A DNA stretch of 64,000 nucleotides from Prorocentrum cordatum (lineage: Eukaryota > Sar > Dinophyceae > Prorocentrales > Prorocentraceae). Below the pieces are notes generated by a model. The model had not been told where the DNA came from and did no database searches. It saw only the letters and a list, made by a program, of their open reading frames with translations. Position 1 is the first letter of the stretch, and each line of letters starts with the position of its first letter. Both the position numbers and the translations under genes were made by a program. Location of the stretch: positions 256,501 to 320,500 of the forward strand of contig CAUYUJ010017838.1 of assembly GCA_963575745.1 (NCBI GenBank), read 5' to 3'. Of this stretch, positions 54,231 to 63,895 are shown one piece after another.

Positions 54231-54407
54231 GGCAGCTTCACATTTCACAGGCGGGGGCGTTGGCTCAGGGGGGAAGTCATCGACCTGGGATCGGGGATAC
54301 ATCCCCGATACATCGGCGATAGGCCCCGATGGCGAACCCGCATGTTTCTGCACAGGGCAGGCTGTCGGGCCCCTATCGGCGATGAAAGGGCGACACGAAA
54401 TTTTGCA

Positions 54408-54525
54408 TAGCGCGTCGCTGCGGCGGCCCCGGCGACACGCCATGCCCTCCAAGCGGGCAGCGGGTAGCGTGTCGCTCCGCTCCTCGGGGCGGGAGGCTCG
54501 GGAAAGCTTGGGACGTTGTCGCCTG
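54408..54525. repeat. GCGTGTCGC hairpin repeat, copy 2
   Basis: TAGCGCGTCGC...GCGACACGCCATG then TAGCGTGTCGCTCCGCTCC, a CGGGAGG box and GGGACGTTGTCGCC. Same box order as 41056-41168. Further GCGTGTGACGC (54544) and AGCGACACGCTATCC (about 54584-54598) suggest additional arms. Confidence 0.7.
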
Positions 54526-54599
54526 GACTCGAGGACGCGGATAGCGTGTGACGCCAACGCGTGGTGGACCAGGACCGGCGAAGCGACACGCTATCCAAC

Positions 54600-55445
54600 A
54601 AATTCCGACCGTATCCCCCCTGACGTTGCCGCTGGTGTCATCGTCCGATGGCGCGCGCGGGGGGACAGCCTCGTCCATCCGCTGCCCGATGAAGACTAGC
54701 TCCTGTGTTCCGTCGGCACGGGCGGCCACAGCGCGCCCTCTCGAGGACTCGACAAGCCCGCGAGTCGCGGGGCAAAAGCGAAAGTGAACCTCGTCTCCCC
54801 TCTCTCCTTCCCACCTCATCCTTCTCCTTCTCCTCATCATCCTCCTTCTCCTGCTGAATCCGCGACCAAGGCACTAGTCCCCCTTGAGGACCAGTGGCCA
54901 CCTGGATCAGGCGTATCGGCCGGCAGTCCCGCACAGTCTACTGGCTACTGGGGGTGTGCCCATCCAGGTGATTTTTCTTAGCACCCATGTTGAGGGCGAC
55001 ATCCCATCTGGGTGCCGGCGACAGGGCACACTTCCCTGAAAAACAAAAACCTCGAAGAGATGAGGAAGGAGAGAGGAGGGAGCAGGACGGGACCGGAAGG
55101 CGGTGGCAGCAGACGCGCGGCCGGGGAATCTGAGCCACCTAGCCCCCCGTTAGGACCGTTAGGAGCTCGCGCGCCTGCCGGAGGCAAGGAGCGGGAATGA
55201 GCAAAGCGCGAAGGTGGGAAAGGGGGAAAGGACCGAGGGGCAGGAGAGGAATGAGAGGAGGGGATGGACTATGATGCGAATGTTTTTGACCGCAGTCGCC
55301 ATAAACTTCGATGTCTGCCCCTCTCGGCCGAGGGTGGGGTCACTCCAGGGCACTCGACCCACCGGGCTACGAATGTCACGGAGTCGGTGCGCCTGTGTGA
55401 CCCCAAATGTCCGTCGATTTAATCCCAATTTCTCGGGAGTCCCCG
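54600..55445. other. Spacer, no gene seen
   Basis: Mixed sequence with a CTTCTC patch (54828-54852). No coding motif recognised. Confidence 0.35.
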
Positions 55446-55448
55446 AAA

Positions 55449-55554
55449 CGGACAACCGGGGAACCGACCCGGGAAACGGACAACCGGGGAACCGACCCGG
55501 GAAACGGACAACCGGGGAACCGACCAAGGAAACGGACAATTGGGGAACCGACAT
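55449..55554. repeat. 28-bp minisatellite, four units
   Basis: CGGACAACCGGGGAACCGAC starts at 55449, 55477, 55505 and 55533. The last unit is slightly diverged (AATT for AACC). Confidence 0.95.
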
Positions 55555-55559
55555 GTTCT

Positions 55560-57130
55560 CAGTCGTTACCATTCGTCCCCCCTGGGCTTTTCGTTTGGCG
55601 CCACGGTCCGAGGCCCAGGATCCCGGCTCGAATCAAACACCTGGGGTCCACCCTCCGCGAATCCAAACCCACCCGCGTCCACGCCTTCCGCGCCAGCCCC
55701 ACTCCGCACTCCGGCTCATTCTGGGCCGATTAACCAAGCCAGACCCAGGCCTGGCGGCCCCGTCGAGGAATCTCCTCCCCTCCCCGTCGTCCTCGTCCTC
55801 GACCTCGCCGTTGTCGTCGACGTCGTCCTCGTCGCTGCCACCGACTTCGTCTCTCCTCGTCGTGGACCTCGCCGCAGACGTCCTCGCCTTGGTGGTCGTC
55901 GCCGCTGCCGCCGCGGGCGTCGCGGCGACGACGGCGGCGACGATGACGAGGCCAAGAGAAGGGGGGCCGCAAAGGCGGCGGCGGGGGCACTCCTGCCGCC
56001 GGTCGGCCCATTCCTCGCTCCAGCCCTCGCTCTGCAAGCGCTCGAAGTCCTGCCGGGGTGGCGCAGAAAAGCCAATCGCCCTCCCACCCTTCCCGTCGGA
56101 TCGGCCAGGACGGGTTACCGTGATGCGGCCTCCTGGGGCCTCGTGGGGTCTCGCGGGGCCACATACAGCCGCTTGGGGCGAGGGGAGGAGCTCCCAGCAC
56201 GGGGGTAAGGGTCGAATCCCCTGAAACCGCCAGGGATTCAACTCTTCAGCTTATGTTTGACCTCACTTTTTGGCGGCAGGCGATGATAAGTTCATATCGA
56301 AACCGACGTGTCTCACAAATTTGGAACCAACATGTCTTACTAATCCCAGACAAAGCGAGCTAAACAAAGCAAGTGAACAAAAAGGGTTCACAGCTTTGTA
56401 CATCACATCACCGGTGCAAGCAAGCGAGATCATAGCATTGTGGGGAGGAAACTTTGAAGACCCACGGTTTCGTCTACGATTTGTTTGCCCGTGCACCGAT
56501 GTCACGGAACCGTGGAATTCCAGACCAGACTTGTGCCAAGAGACGCTTTCTGACGCAGCTATGTGTTCCAGGATGTACGGGTGCACTAGTGGTCTACTTG
56601 GGCCCTCTCTGGGATCCCGAGAGTCCTGTTGGGCGGGCTCTCGCGAGCCCCGAGAGGGCTCTCGCGAGCCCCGGGAGGCCTCTCGCGAGCCCCCTGAGGG
56701 CACTAGGGAATCCGCAGAGGCCTCTCGGGAGCCCTAAGACTGCCACGGATTCTCTGTTTCACGCCTCCTGGGACCCCCTGAGGCGCCCTGAGGTCTTTGA
56801 GGTCCTCGTGTGGCCTCTGGGTCGCCCCGACCCCTCCTGGGGACTGCAAAGGCCTCCCCCGCTCCCTCCAACTCGTGCAGAATGCAACAGAAGCGGTACG
56901 GTGCACACTTGTTGCATTGAGTTCCTTTGTGATGTTCCGCATCATGCTGCATGGGTGCAATTCCTTTGCCGTTGAAGGTGTCTTGCATTGTATCTTGCTG
57001 CTCGAAGTTACAAGCGGAGTCCTTACCAGGTCAGAAGTCCTTGCTCCAATCGGCGGACTGACCCAGAACTGACTAGACAGAGATCAGAGCTCAGGACAGC
57101 CAACTATCAAGCGTTCATCATGGACCTGGG
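55560..57130. other. Spacer with a GCTCTCGCGAGCCCC repeat
   Basis: No gene supported. Around 55795-55930 CGTCGT/CTCGTC triplets give open frames. At 56634-56695 the self-complementary word CTCTCGCGAG recurs in direct units (GCTCTCGCGAGCCCCGAGAG). The segment up to 57132 is the pre-insertion flank of the retrogene. Confidence 0.4.
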
Positions 57131-57132
57131 GA

Positions 57133-57148
57133 ATGCAACGGGGCAGGA
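57133..57148. repeat. Target-site duplication, left copy
   Basis: ATGCAACGGGGCAGGA, identical to 59080-59095. It directly follows the A8 tract in minus-strand sense. Confidence 0.92.
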
Positions 57149-57156
57149 TTTTTTTT
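57149..57156 (-). other. Poly(A) remnant of the retrogene
   Basis: Eight T on the plus strand, i.e. A8 at the 3' end of the minus-strand transcript copy, exactly between the 3' UTR and the target-site duplication. Confidence 0.85.
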
Positions 57157-57519
57157 GGTGGGCACGTGCAGCGGCGGCGCCGCTCCCCGACTTCGCCCGA
57201 GAGCTCGCCCTCTCCGCGCTGGCCCTCCCGGGCGCCACCTGCGCGCCCTCGAGGAGGCGGCGCTGACCACAGCCAGAGAAGAGCACACCACCCGCCCATC
57301 GCGGCCCGATGTAAGCACGGCCGTGGCCTCGCCGCCTCTCGCGGCCCTTGCCGCTCAAGCGCCCGCAGGGCGGCCCCCTGGCCGAAACCCGCAGTCTCGA
57401 GCGGCGCGCCCGCCGCCGCCCATGCCGCTCGCGCCGCGGCACGCCACTTCTGGCCGCCGCGGCGCGGGCTGGGTCTCGAGCAGTCGTCGCCCCCGGGCCG
57501 CCAGAGCCAGCCAGCCCAG

Positions 57520-59004
57520 CTACCTGGCGGCGCACCCGCCCCGGGAACGGGATCTCGAGGTGGCCTGCCTCTTGGACCTCGTGGACCTCTGTGCATCCTT
57601 CGCGCCCTCGTCGGGATTCCACAGGGCAGTCGCCTCGGTCGGCTCCGAATGCTCGGTGTCGCAGCTGGCCGCCTTCAGCTCCTGGTCGTCACACGCAGCG
57701 CGGTCCCGCGTCAGCGAAGGCCAGTGCCAGAGTATCAAGGTGCAGACCATCGCCACCAGCACCAGCGCCGACAAAATCAGCAAAATAATTGTCCAGCTCT
57801 GCCTTCCCCCCTCTCCCTGGAGATTGTGAAATATAACTCCTGCGACCAATTGGAAGACTGTGCTTGAGATCAGACCGACCACATCCAGGAGTGCACTTGC
57901 GGTCGCGCAATCCTCGCCGAATGTCAATGGATACATGTTGAGGGTAACATAATACGTAAGACCACCACCAAAGGAGAGCAAGAAGAGGCACACCACAATC
58001 ACTATCGGCATGCTGACATTCACTGCCAAAATTCCTGGCGCCATCCCAGCATGCCAGACGGCCGCAAGAGCCATCAGCGCCCCCATCAGGCCCAGGGCCT
58101 GAAGAGACAGCTCGAAGGCGAACTTCCAGCGGCGCAGCCCCATGTTTGCATACACGGGCGCGGCCACCAAGAGGGCCGCTCCCAGCCCGGCAGGAAACGC
58201 GGCCGAGGCCATGCTGACGCCCGCGGCGTCGAGCTCGGTCGTGTCCTGCAACAACAGCGGCGCCAGCGAGTCCATTGACCCACACTGGGAGTACAGGCAT
58301 ACTGCCGCCAAGCTCGTGAGCGCCATGCCTGGGTCCAGCGCGATCACCGGCAGCCGGTCGAGCAGCCGGCCAGTCGGCCTCTCGGCCTGGCGCGCCCCGT
58401 TGGTGGCCCGCTCACCGTCCCTGTGCTCCCCGCTGGACGGCAAAAGCCACGCGGCGGCCACCGAGCCTGCGGCCATCGCAGCGGCGGTGAGCAGCGCGAC
58501 CTGCCTCCAGGGCAGCGCCTTCAGGAGCAGGCCCAGGCCCAGCTTGGAGCCGACCGCGCCCAGGCGCGAGGCCACGCCGAGGAGGGAGAAGCAGCCCACC
58601 CAGCGCTCCTGGTCAAAGTTCTGCTCGATCAGCTTGCAGGCCGAGAGCCACCCGCCAGCGGCGCAGAGCTGCAGGACTATGTAGCCTACCAGCGGCCCCA
58701 GCCGGCTGGGGACGGCGCCAAAGGCCGCTGCACCCAGCGCCATGAGCGGCATGGACACGAGCAGAAAGCGCCTGGCCCCGAACCTGTCGATGAGCGGGCC
58801 GCCGGCGAGCTTCCCGGCCGCGTTCAGGGCCGTGCCGAACGAACCGAGCACGCCGGCGAGCGCCGCGGAGAGGCCGAGCTCCCCGTCCTCGCGCATGGCC
58901 GCCAGACAGGCCCCAGGCATGGCGAGCACGAACTGCTCGCTCATCAGAGGCAGGCAGATCATCGCGTAGGCGAGGAGCCATGCCTGTCCCTTCGCGAAAT
59001 CCAT
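57520..59004 (-). CDS. MFS transporter retrogene
   Basis: 494 aa, intronless. The ATG at 59004 is 54 nt after the SL and is the first in the transcript copy. About twelve hydrophobic segments are visible, with a charged central loop (SSGEHRDGERATNGARQAER). The motif GKLAGGPLIDRFGARR (residues 64-79) matches the MFS loop 2-3 signature GxLaDrxGrkxxl. The C-terminal ~60 residues are hydrophilic and Ser/Arg-rich, probably cytosolic. The substrate is unknown. 3' UTR 57157-57519, then A8. The reading frame is complete with no disabling change, so it may still be functional if it is near a promoter; its own promoter should not have been copied. Confidence 0.85.
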   Translation of the reverse strand: MDFAKGQAWLLAYAMICLPLMSEQFVLAMPGACLAAMREDGELGLSAALAGVLGSFGTALNAAGKLAGGPLIDRFGARRFLLVSMPLMALGAAAFGAVPSRLGPLVGYIVLQLCAAGGWLSACKLIEQNFDQERWVGCFSLLGVASRLGAVGSKLGLGLLLKALPWRQVALLTAAAMAAGSVAAAWLLPSSGEHRDGERATNGARQAERPTGRLLDRLPVIALDPGMALTSLAAVCLYSQCGSMDSLAPLLLQDTTELDAAGVSMASAAFPAGLGAALLVAAPVYANMGLRRWKFAFELSLQALGLMGALMALAAVWHAGMAPGILAVNVSMPIVIVVCLFLLSFGGGLTYYVTLNMYPLTFGEDCATASALLDVVGLISSTVFQLVAGVIFHNLQGEGGRQSWTIILLILSALVLVAMVCTLILWHWPSLTRDRAACDDQELKAASCDTEHSEPTEATALWNPDEGAKDAQRSTRSKRQATSRSRSRGGCAAR

Positions 59005-59058
59005 GGCTCGTAGGAGGCCGCGCGCTGCCGCGGCGATCGCTTCGAGACGAAAACACGG

Positions 59059-59079
59059 CTTGAGCCAAAATGGCTACGG
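59059..59079 (-). other. DinoSL relict at the 5' end of the MFS retrogene
   Basis: Perfect leader on the minus strand (core GTAGCCATTTTGGCTCAAG). The variable first base at 59080 fits both the leader and the target-site duplication. The following sequence is CCGTGTTTT, not a splice donor. Confidence 0.95.
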
Positions 59080-59095
59080 ATGCAACGGGGCAGGA
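59080..59095. repeat. Target-site duplication, right copy
   Basis: ATGCAACGGGGCAGGA, identical to 57133-57148 and directly abutting the SL. The first base is shared with the variable leader position, so the duplication is 15 or 16 bp. Confidence 0.92.
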
Positions 59096-60480
59096 GTGAT
59101 AGTGATCAAGAGAGAAAAAACGGCGAGGGTTCCTTCTGCTTTACCCAATGGAGACCTGCTCCTCGTACGTGTCATGGGATGCTCGGCCCTGGCGGAAAGT
59201 GGACGACGCCCAGGGCGGACTATCAGTCGCCGACCGCGCGGTCCTTCGGCCTTTGGCAACTCCTCCGCGCCACGATGTTGAAGATATACGATCTTCAACC
59301 TCCTTTCAACGGCGATTGCCGCGAGAAGACACGAGGACGGTCCCAAACTGCGGCAACTGTCGTTGTAAGATTTGCACCTTCTGGCATGCAGTCTGAGATC
59401 CCAGCAGCAGGTATTTGTCATTCACCCTCAGCTGCCGCATCAAGGATGAGTCGACGAAGTGCATCAGTTCAGTGGAGGCTAATAAAAAAAGGCCAGGTTA
59501 ATCATGATCATGTTTGGTCACCCCCAGCTGGCCACTCAAAATGGCCGGGCGAACAAGTGGTACTCGGAGCCGAAGCGAAGCACCAACAACATACGGCTGG
59601 GTGCTGCGTTCAGGGACGGCGCGCGCAGTAGGCTACCGCTCCAGGCTGTCGCAAGTCTAGCCGCCGGGACCTGAGAATGGGTGGCAAGTGAGAGGGAGGC
59701 CAGGCAGAGACAACGCCCAGCATGTTTAGGTTGTTCGAGGATGCTGGCCACAGGTCCTCTTCCACGAGGCTCAGCGCTGGAAGAGGCCCGCCGCAGAGGC
59801 CTCAGCAAGCCGGCCTGCGGGTCCAGCGCAGATGCAAGAGGTCCGCGCGGAGCTTCCAAAGTCCGTGAACATGGGGTCTTTCTTGATCGAGGATCTGCAC
59901 ATGATGACGAGTGCGAGACAGCCACGCGAGGCAGCGCAGGCTCCAGTTCGAACAAACGAACAGCGGCGATGCCCGTGCCCGCACAACGGCGGCACCGGCG
60001 CTTGCAGACAAACATCCAGCCGCATTCTCAGCGGCGGGTGGCAGGACCAGGGTAGTACTGCTGACCGAGCTCCTCCGCTCCTCTCACCACCACCGGCCTC
60101 TCCTCCTCCACCTCCTCCCCCCTTTTTACACCATTCGGCTTCACGACCTGAAGCGTCTTACTTCACACACCCACCGCCACGTGTCTTTTGTTCCAGGGAG
60201 CGCCCTTGTTCAGGTTGAATCATATATGACTTGATGGATGTACATAACAGATCAACTGCCTTGACCACTCATCGTGGCTCCATGTCCGCAGATTATCTGG
60301 CGTCCAAGATGACTTTGGCGTTCGATTCTTTCCGCCCAGAGCAGATGAGTGCAAGTAGGCTACGAAAAAAAGATATCAGCATCCGAACTGCGAAATCCCC
60401 ACAAGAGCGGGCGCCAGCGTAGCCACCACCGTCAGCTCATCGATCCAATCGTGCTCTGCGACTTCGGGGCCACTCAGATC
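59096..60480. other. Spacer, no gene seen
   Basis: About 1.4 kb of mixed, less biased sequence. Open frames on either strand (for instance minus 59536-60015) show no motif I recognise. A C/T-rich patch lies at 60070-60130. Confidence 0.35.
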
Positions 60481-60482
60481 AG

Positions 60483-61720
60483 TCAGCCGTCAGACTGGGC
60501 AATTCCACCGCCACCGCTCATGGCCACCGCAACTTGGACCACAGCTCCGCCGCCGCCGCCCGCGGGCGGCCACCGCCATGAACTACCGTCTTGTAAGTTC
60601 CACCCTTTTCGTGTCACGGGGAAAACAGAGTACCAACAGATTGTGCTGGTCGGGGTTATCCCATCGTGACCATGTCTACCAAAATTGGCCGCTCCGTTGA
60701 CAGTGCACATGTCGAACTAACTCTCCGCGTTGAGACTCTCCACTGAGATCACCCCGACATGTTACACGGATACCTAAATTGCGCACGATTGATCATTCGA
60801 ATGCTTGCTTGGATAGTTCGGGCTCTTCACACAGTCCCCAGCTAGCGTGCAATCGACAGTAACTGAAAAAAGCCACGTGTAATCCCAGGGTGGCGTCGGC
60901 GGAGCCGGGGTATGAGCTGACGTTGGAGTCGGCGTAGGCGTCAGCGTCGGCGGAGCTGGCATAGGCCGTATTGTCGGGGCCTGAATGGCCCCCATCACGT
61001 CGTAGACCCAGTCGCGCACAACATCGACTCGACTCCAGACTCCAGGGTACCTTGTCACTGCGCACCCGTAAACCCACGATGAAGATCCGTGAGGGGGGTC
61101 ACTGCCAGAAGCATAGACGAGCGGCAAGCGTCGGTGGTTTCGCCGTTGCCGTTCGTGCCCTGTGCACACAACATGTCATCGGTGATCGCACAGCCGAAGT
61201 TGCTGTATGACGCAGCGCAATCCACCGCATTGCTGTCGATGCTGACCTGCACCTCCTGCATCCTGTTAGAAGATTACCCTCCGGAGGAGACGGTACCCCA
61301 GCTGGTGACGAAGCACTCCTCACCGACGGCGACGTCCTCTGTTGGCAAGCATGCTACCCCAATGCATTCATCCACGGGCGCGTCACTATCCAGCTCCACC
61401 AGGGCAACATCGTGCGATGTTTCGCTTGCCTATGTTGAGGTCATGCGAATAAACTTGTTTCACTGTCAGCGACACCTCTGTCGCATCCGTCGGTTGGTGT
61501 CTGTATAGCTGCCCGCCTCGACGGCGAGAAAATTCCCCATGCAGTGGGCAGCTGTCAGGACCCAGCTCGGGGCGACGAGTGTTCCACCGCAGAAGTGCCC
61601 CCCAGCTCGGGCGCGAGAGGGAGGCCTGCCACTTCCACTCGCAGGCATCGGCGTCTTGCCGTACTGCATCGCGTTGATTTGCGCCGCATTGCATATATTT
61701 GCTTCACGCCACACGTTACC
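60483..61720 (-). pseudogene. Trypsin-like serine protease with CUB domain, disabled
   Basis: Minus-strand order: CEWKWQASL, then in another frame [21 protein letters not shown] (catalytic His kept), then [17 protein letters not shown] in a third frame, then DVALVELDS (catalytic Asp) and FVTSWGTVSSGG. After TTDAC the sequence jumps directly to PLVYASGSDPPHG: the segment encoding QGDSGG, with the nucleophilic serine, is missing near 61124. The S1 end (YPGVWSRVDVVRDWVYDVM) is followed by a Pro/Thr-rich linker and a CUB domain (GDCVKSPNYPS...SCAI). This continues in frame through three stops (TAG 60774-60776, TAA 60762-60764, TAG 60717-60719) into FDMCTVNGAANFG and ICWYSVFPVTRKGWNL. Frameshifts, lost catalytic loop and stops make it a pseudogene of a probably secreted protease. 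Confidence 0.75.
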
Positions 61721-61794
61721 AAAAAAGAGTCTTCGCAGCTAGGGTTCTGATTGGGATGACTGCAACAACGGCATGGGTATGCCAAGGTTTCGAG

Positions 61795-62230
61795 TGGTGC
61801 CCGGTTACTGCGCGCCCGTGGGCGCCTCGTGGGCGCCCGACGCTCGGGGGGTATGCCGAGGATTCGCCTGGTGCCCGCCAGTCCCTCGTGGGCGCCCCGT
61901 GCTCAGGGGATATGCCGAAGTTTCCTCTGGTGCCCGCCCGCAGGGATGTCGTGGGCGCCCCGCGACGGGGCTGCATGCCAAGGGTTCGCCTGGTGCCCGC
62001 ACGTGGGCTCCCCGTGTGCTGGGGGATATGCCCGAATTTCGCCGGGCGCCCGCCCGCGGGCGCCTCGCAGCCTCGCAGGCGCCCCGTGCGCTGGGGGGGG
62101 GGATGCCCAGGTTTCGTCTGATGTTCGCCCGTGGCCGCCCGCGGGCGCCTCATAGGCGCCCCATGCGCTATGGGGGGATGCCCAGGTTTCGCCTGGTGCC
62201 AACCCGTGGCCGCCCCGCGAGTGCCGCGTG
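61795..62230. repeat. 60-76 bp degenerate tandem repeat, about 7 units
   Basis: Units combine TTTCGCCTGGTGCCCGCCCG, GGGCGCCTCGTGGGCGCC and GGGGGATATGCC. They start near 61785, 61864, 61922, 61984, 62036, 62112 and 62188. GGGCGCC palindromes in each unit allow hairpins. Confidence 0.85.
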
Positions 62231-62289
62231 CGCCTCGTGCACCCACGTACATTGCACCAAGCCGTTGGCAGCGCATAGCGTGTTCCACG

Positions 62290-62600
62290 TCGCGTGCACC
62301 GTGTAGCATGCGCACATTAGCTTACACAGCATTGCGCGCACCACATAGCTGGTACCACAAACGGTTGCACCATTTACCTTGCATTACGTTTTCACCACAC
62401 CGCCTGCACCACGTGAGCTGCCGTATATAGTTTGCGCTATATAGTTTGCACCGTACAGCTTGCCCCATGTTGGCTGCACGAAACCATTTGCACCACATAG
62501 CTTGCACCACACATCTTGTAGCACTGCACTTGCACCTCATAGTTTGCGCCACGTGAGCTGCACCACGTAGTTACCAGCACCTAGCTTGCCCCACATATTT
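62290..62600. repeat. ~18-bp degenerate repeat TTGCACCACATAGC
   Basis: Around 15 imperfect copies of TTGCACCACATAGC/TGCACCACGTGAGC and TATAGTTTGCACC. No gene seen. Confidence 0.8.
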
Positions 62601-62619
62601 TGGAGCCCATAGCTTGCAC

Positions 62620-62840
62620 CGCCGAGCTCCCCCCCCCAAGGGTGATCCCCCGCCTGGGACACTGCAAATCCCACGAACCCCTTGGGCACGGGTGATCTAA
62701 CGATGTCTCTTGTCCCTCTTCCGAAAACCCCTCTTCCCTTCGGGGAGGGGTACCCTCCCCCTCCCCCTCTCCTCCCAAAGGTTTTCTTGAGGGTCGTGAG
62801 GTGTCAGGAAGGTCCTTTGCCGCCCAAGATCGTTCCAAGA
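62620..62840. other. Spacer with stem-loop segment shared with 13.4 kb
   Basis: CTTCCCTTCGGGGAGGGG at about 62736-62753 in C-rich flanks resembles 13437-13455. Otherwise no feature. Confidence 0.45.
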
Positions 62841-63590
62841 GGGCCCCCGATGATGCAAGATGGCCTCCAAGATGCCTCAAGATAGCGCAATATCGCTCAG
62901 GATGACCTCCATCATCTTGCCCCCAAGAGGCTTCAAGAGGGCCACCAGAACAGTTCCAGGTGCTTGTGGAGACCCTTCAGGACCTCCTCGAGAAACCCAA
63001 ATCCGTCAAATAACTACGGGAAATCATTGTTGTGTTGACTTCTCGCCTTTTCGCTTCCGATGCGCTTTTGAGGCCTCAAAATGGTCCCAAGATGGCCCAA
63101 GAGCTCCAAGAGGGTCCAAGGAAGCCCCCAGGACGGCCCCAACACAATATCGCCCTAAGAAAGGCCCAGGAGCGCCCCAAGAGGTTGTTTCTAGGCCTCT
63201 TCAGGGGGGGGGGGGCTCGATATCAAAGACCCAATTGTTTTATCGATGGCCTCCAGTATGGCCCCGGGAGGCCATCCGAAACTCACAGGAAAACTCCGAG
63301 AGAGACCCAAGAGAGCCCCAAGAGGACTCCAAGACTCCCCCCCAAACAAAGACCCGAGAGGACCCCAAGACCCTCTAAAAGAGCTTCAACGAGGTTCCAA
63401 GATGATACTTCTGAAGATTCCCCGAGGGGGGGGGGGGGGGGGGGGGGCGAAATCTTAGACCCCAATCCATGCTCTCCCGAACTGCCCCAAAACGCTCTCC
63501 GGGGCCCGAAAGTTGATCACCGGAGGGCTTCCAAACGCAAGACCCGACACAAGAACCCCAAGGCGACCACAAGACCTTCGAAACAAATCC
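62840..63590. repeat. CCAAGAGGCC-type degenerate repeat region
   Basis: Plus-strand CCAAGA/AAGAGGC words with two long G-runs (63209-63218 and 63427-63448). Holds a second, diverged copy of the core found at 12343-12380 (CCGTCAAATAACTACGGGAAA, TTGTGTTG). Confidence 0.75.
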
Positions 63591-63624
63591 TAAAAGGCCC
63601 CCAGAGGAACCCGAAGGAACACCA

Positions 63625-63895
63625 ATACCAGCAGCGCCAGCAGCAACACCAACAGCAGCAGCGCCAGCAACAGCACCACCAGCAACAGCCGCACCGCCGC
63701 CGGCATCAGCGCCAGCACCAGCAGCAGCACCACCGCAAACGACAACACCAACAGCAGGAGCACGAGCAGCACCGTCAGCGCCAGCAGCGCCAGCAGCGCC
63801 AGCAGCGCCAGCACGAGCAGCTCTAGCAGCAGCACAGCAGCAAAGGCACCGCCAGCAGCGCTGGCACCAGCACCCGCAGCAGCACGTGCACCACC
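63625..63895. repeat. CAG/CAGCGC triplet-rich tract
   Basis: Imperfect CAGCAG, CACCAG, CAGCGC and CAACAC triplets over about 270 bp. One plus frame reads as Gln/His/Arg-rich, but it opens out of the CCAAGAGG repeats and shows no other protein character. Confidence 0.9.

Noticed and set aside
44233-59079. SL RNA genes at the four leader copies
   Set aside because: In SL RNA genes the leader is followed by a GT donor and an Sm-like site. Here the leader is followed by ATGCC, CGCTCGC, ATGCG or CCGTG and then coding sequence, so these are relicts of processed mRNAs.
63032-63826. Gln-rich transcription-factor-like protein
   Set aside because: The Gln/His/Arg run comes from a CAG/CAC triplet tract, and its upstream part is the CCAAGAGGCC repeat; no DNA-binding domain is present.
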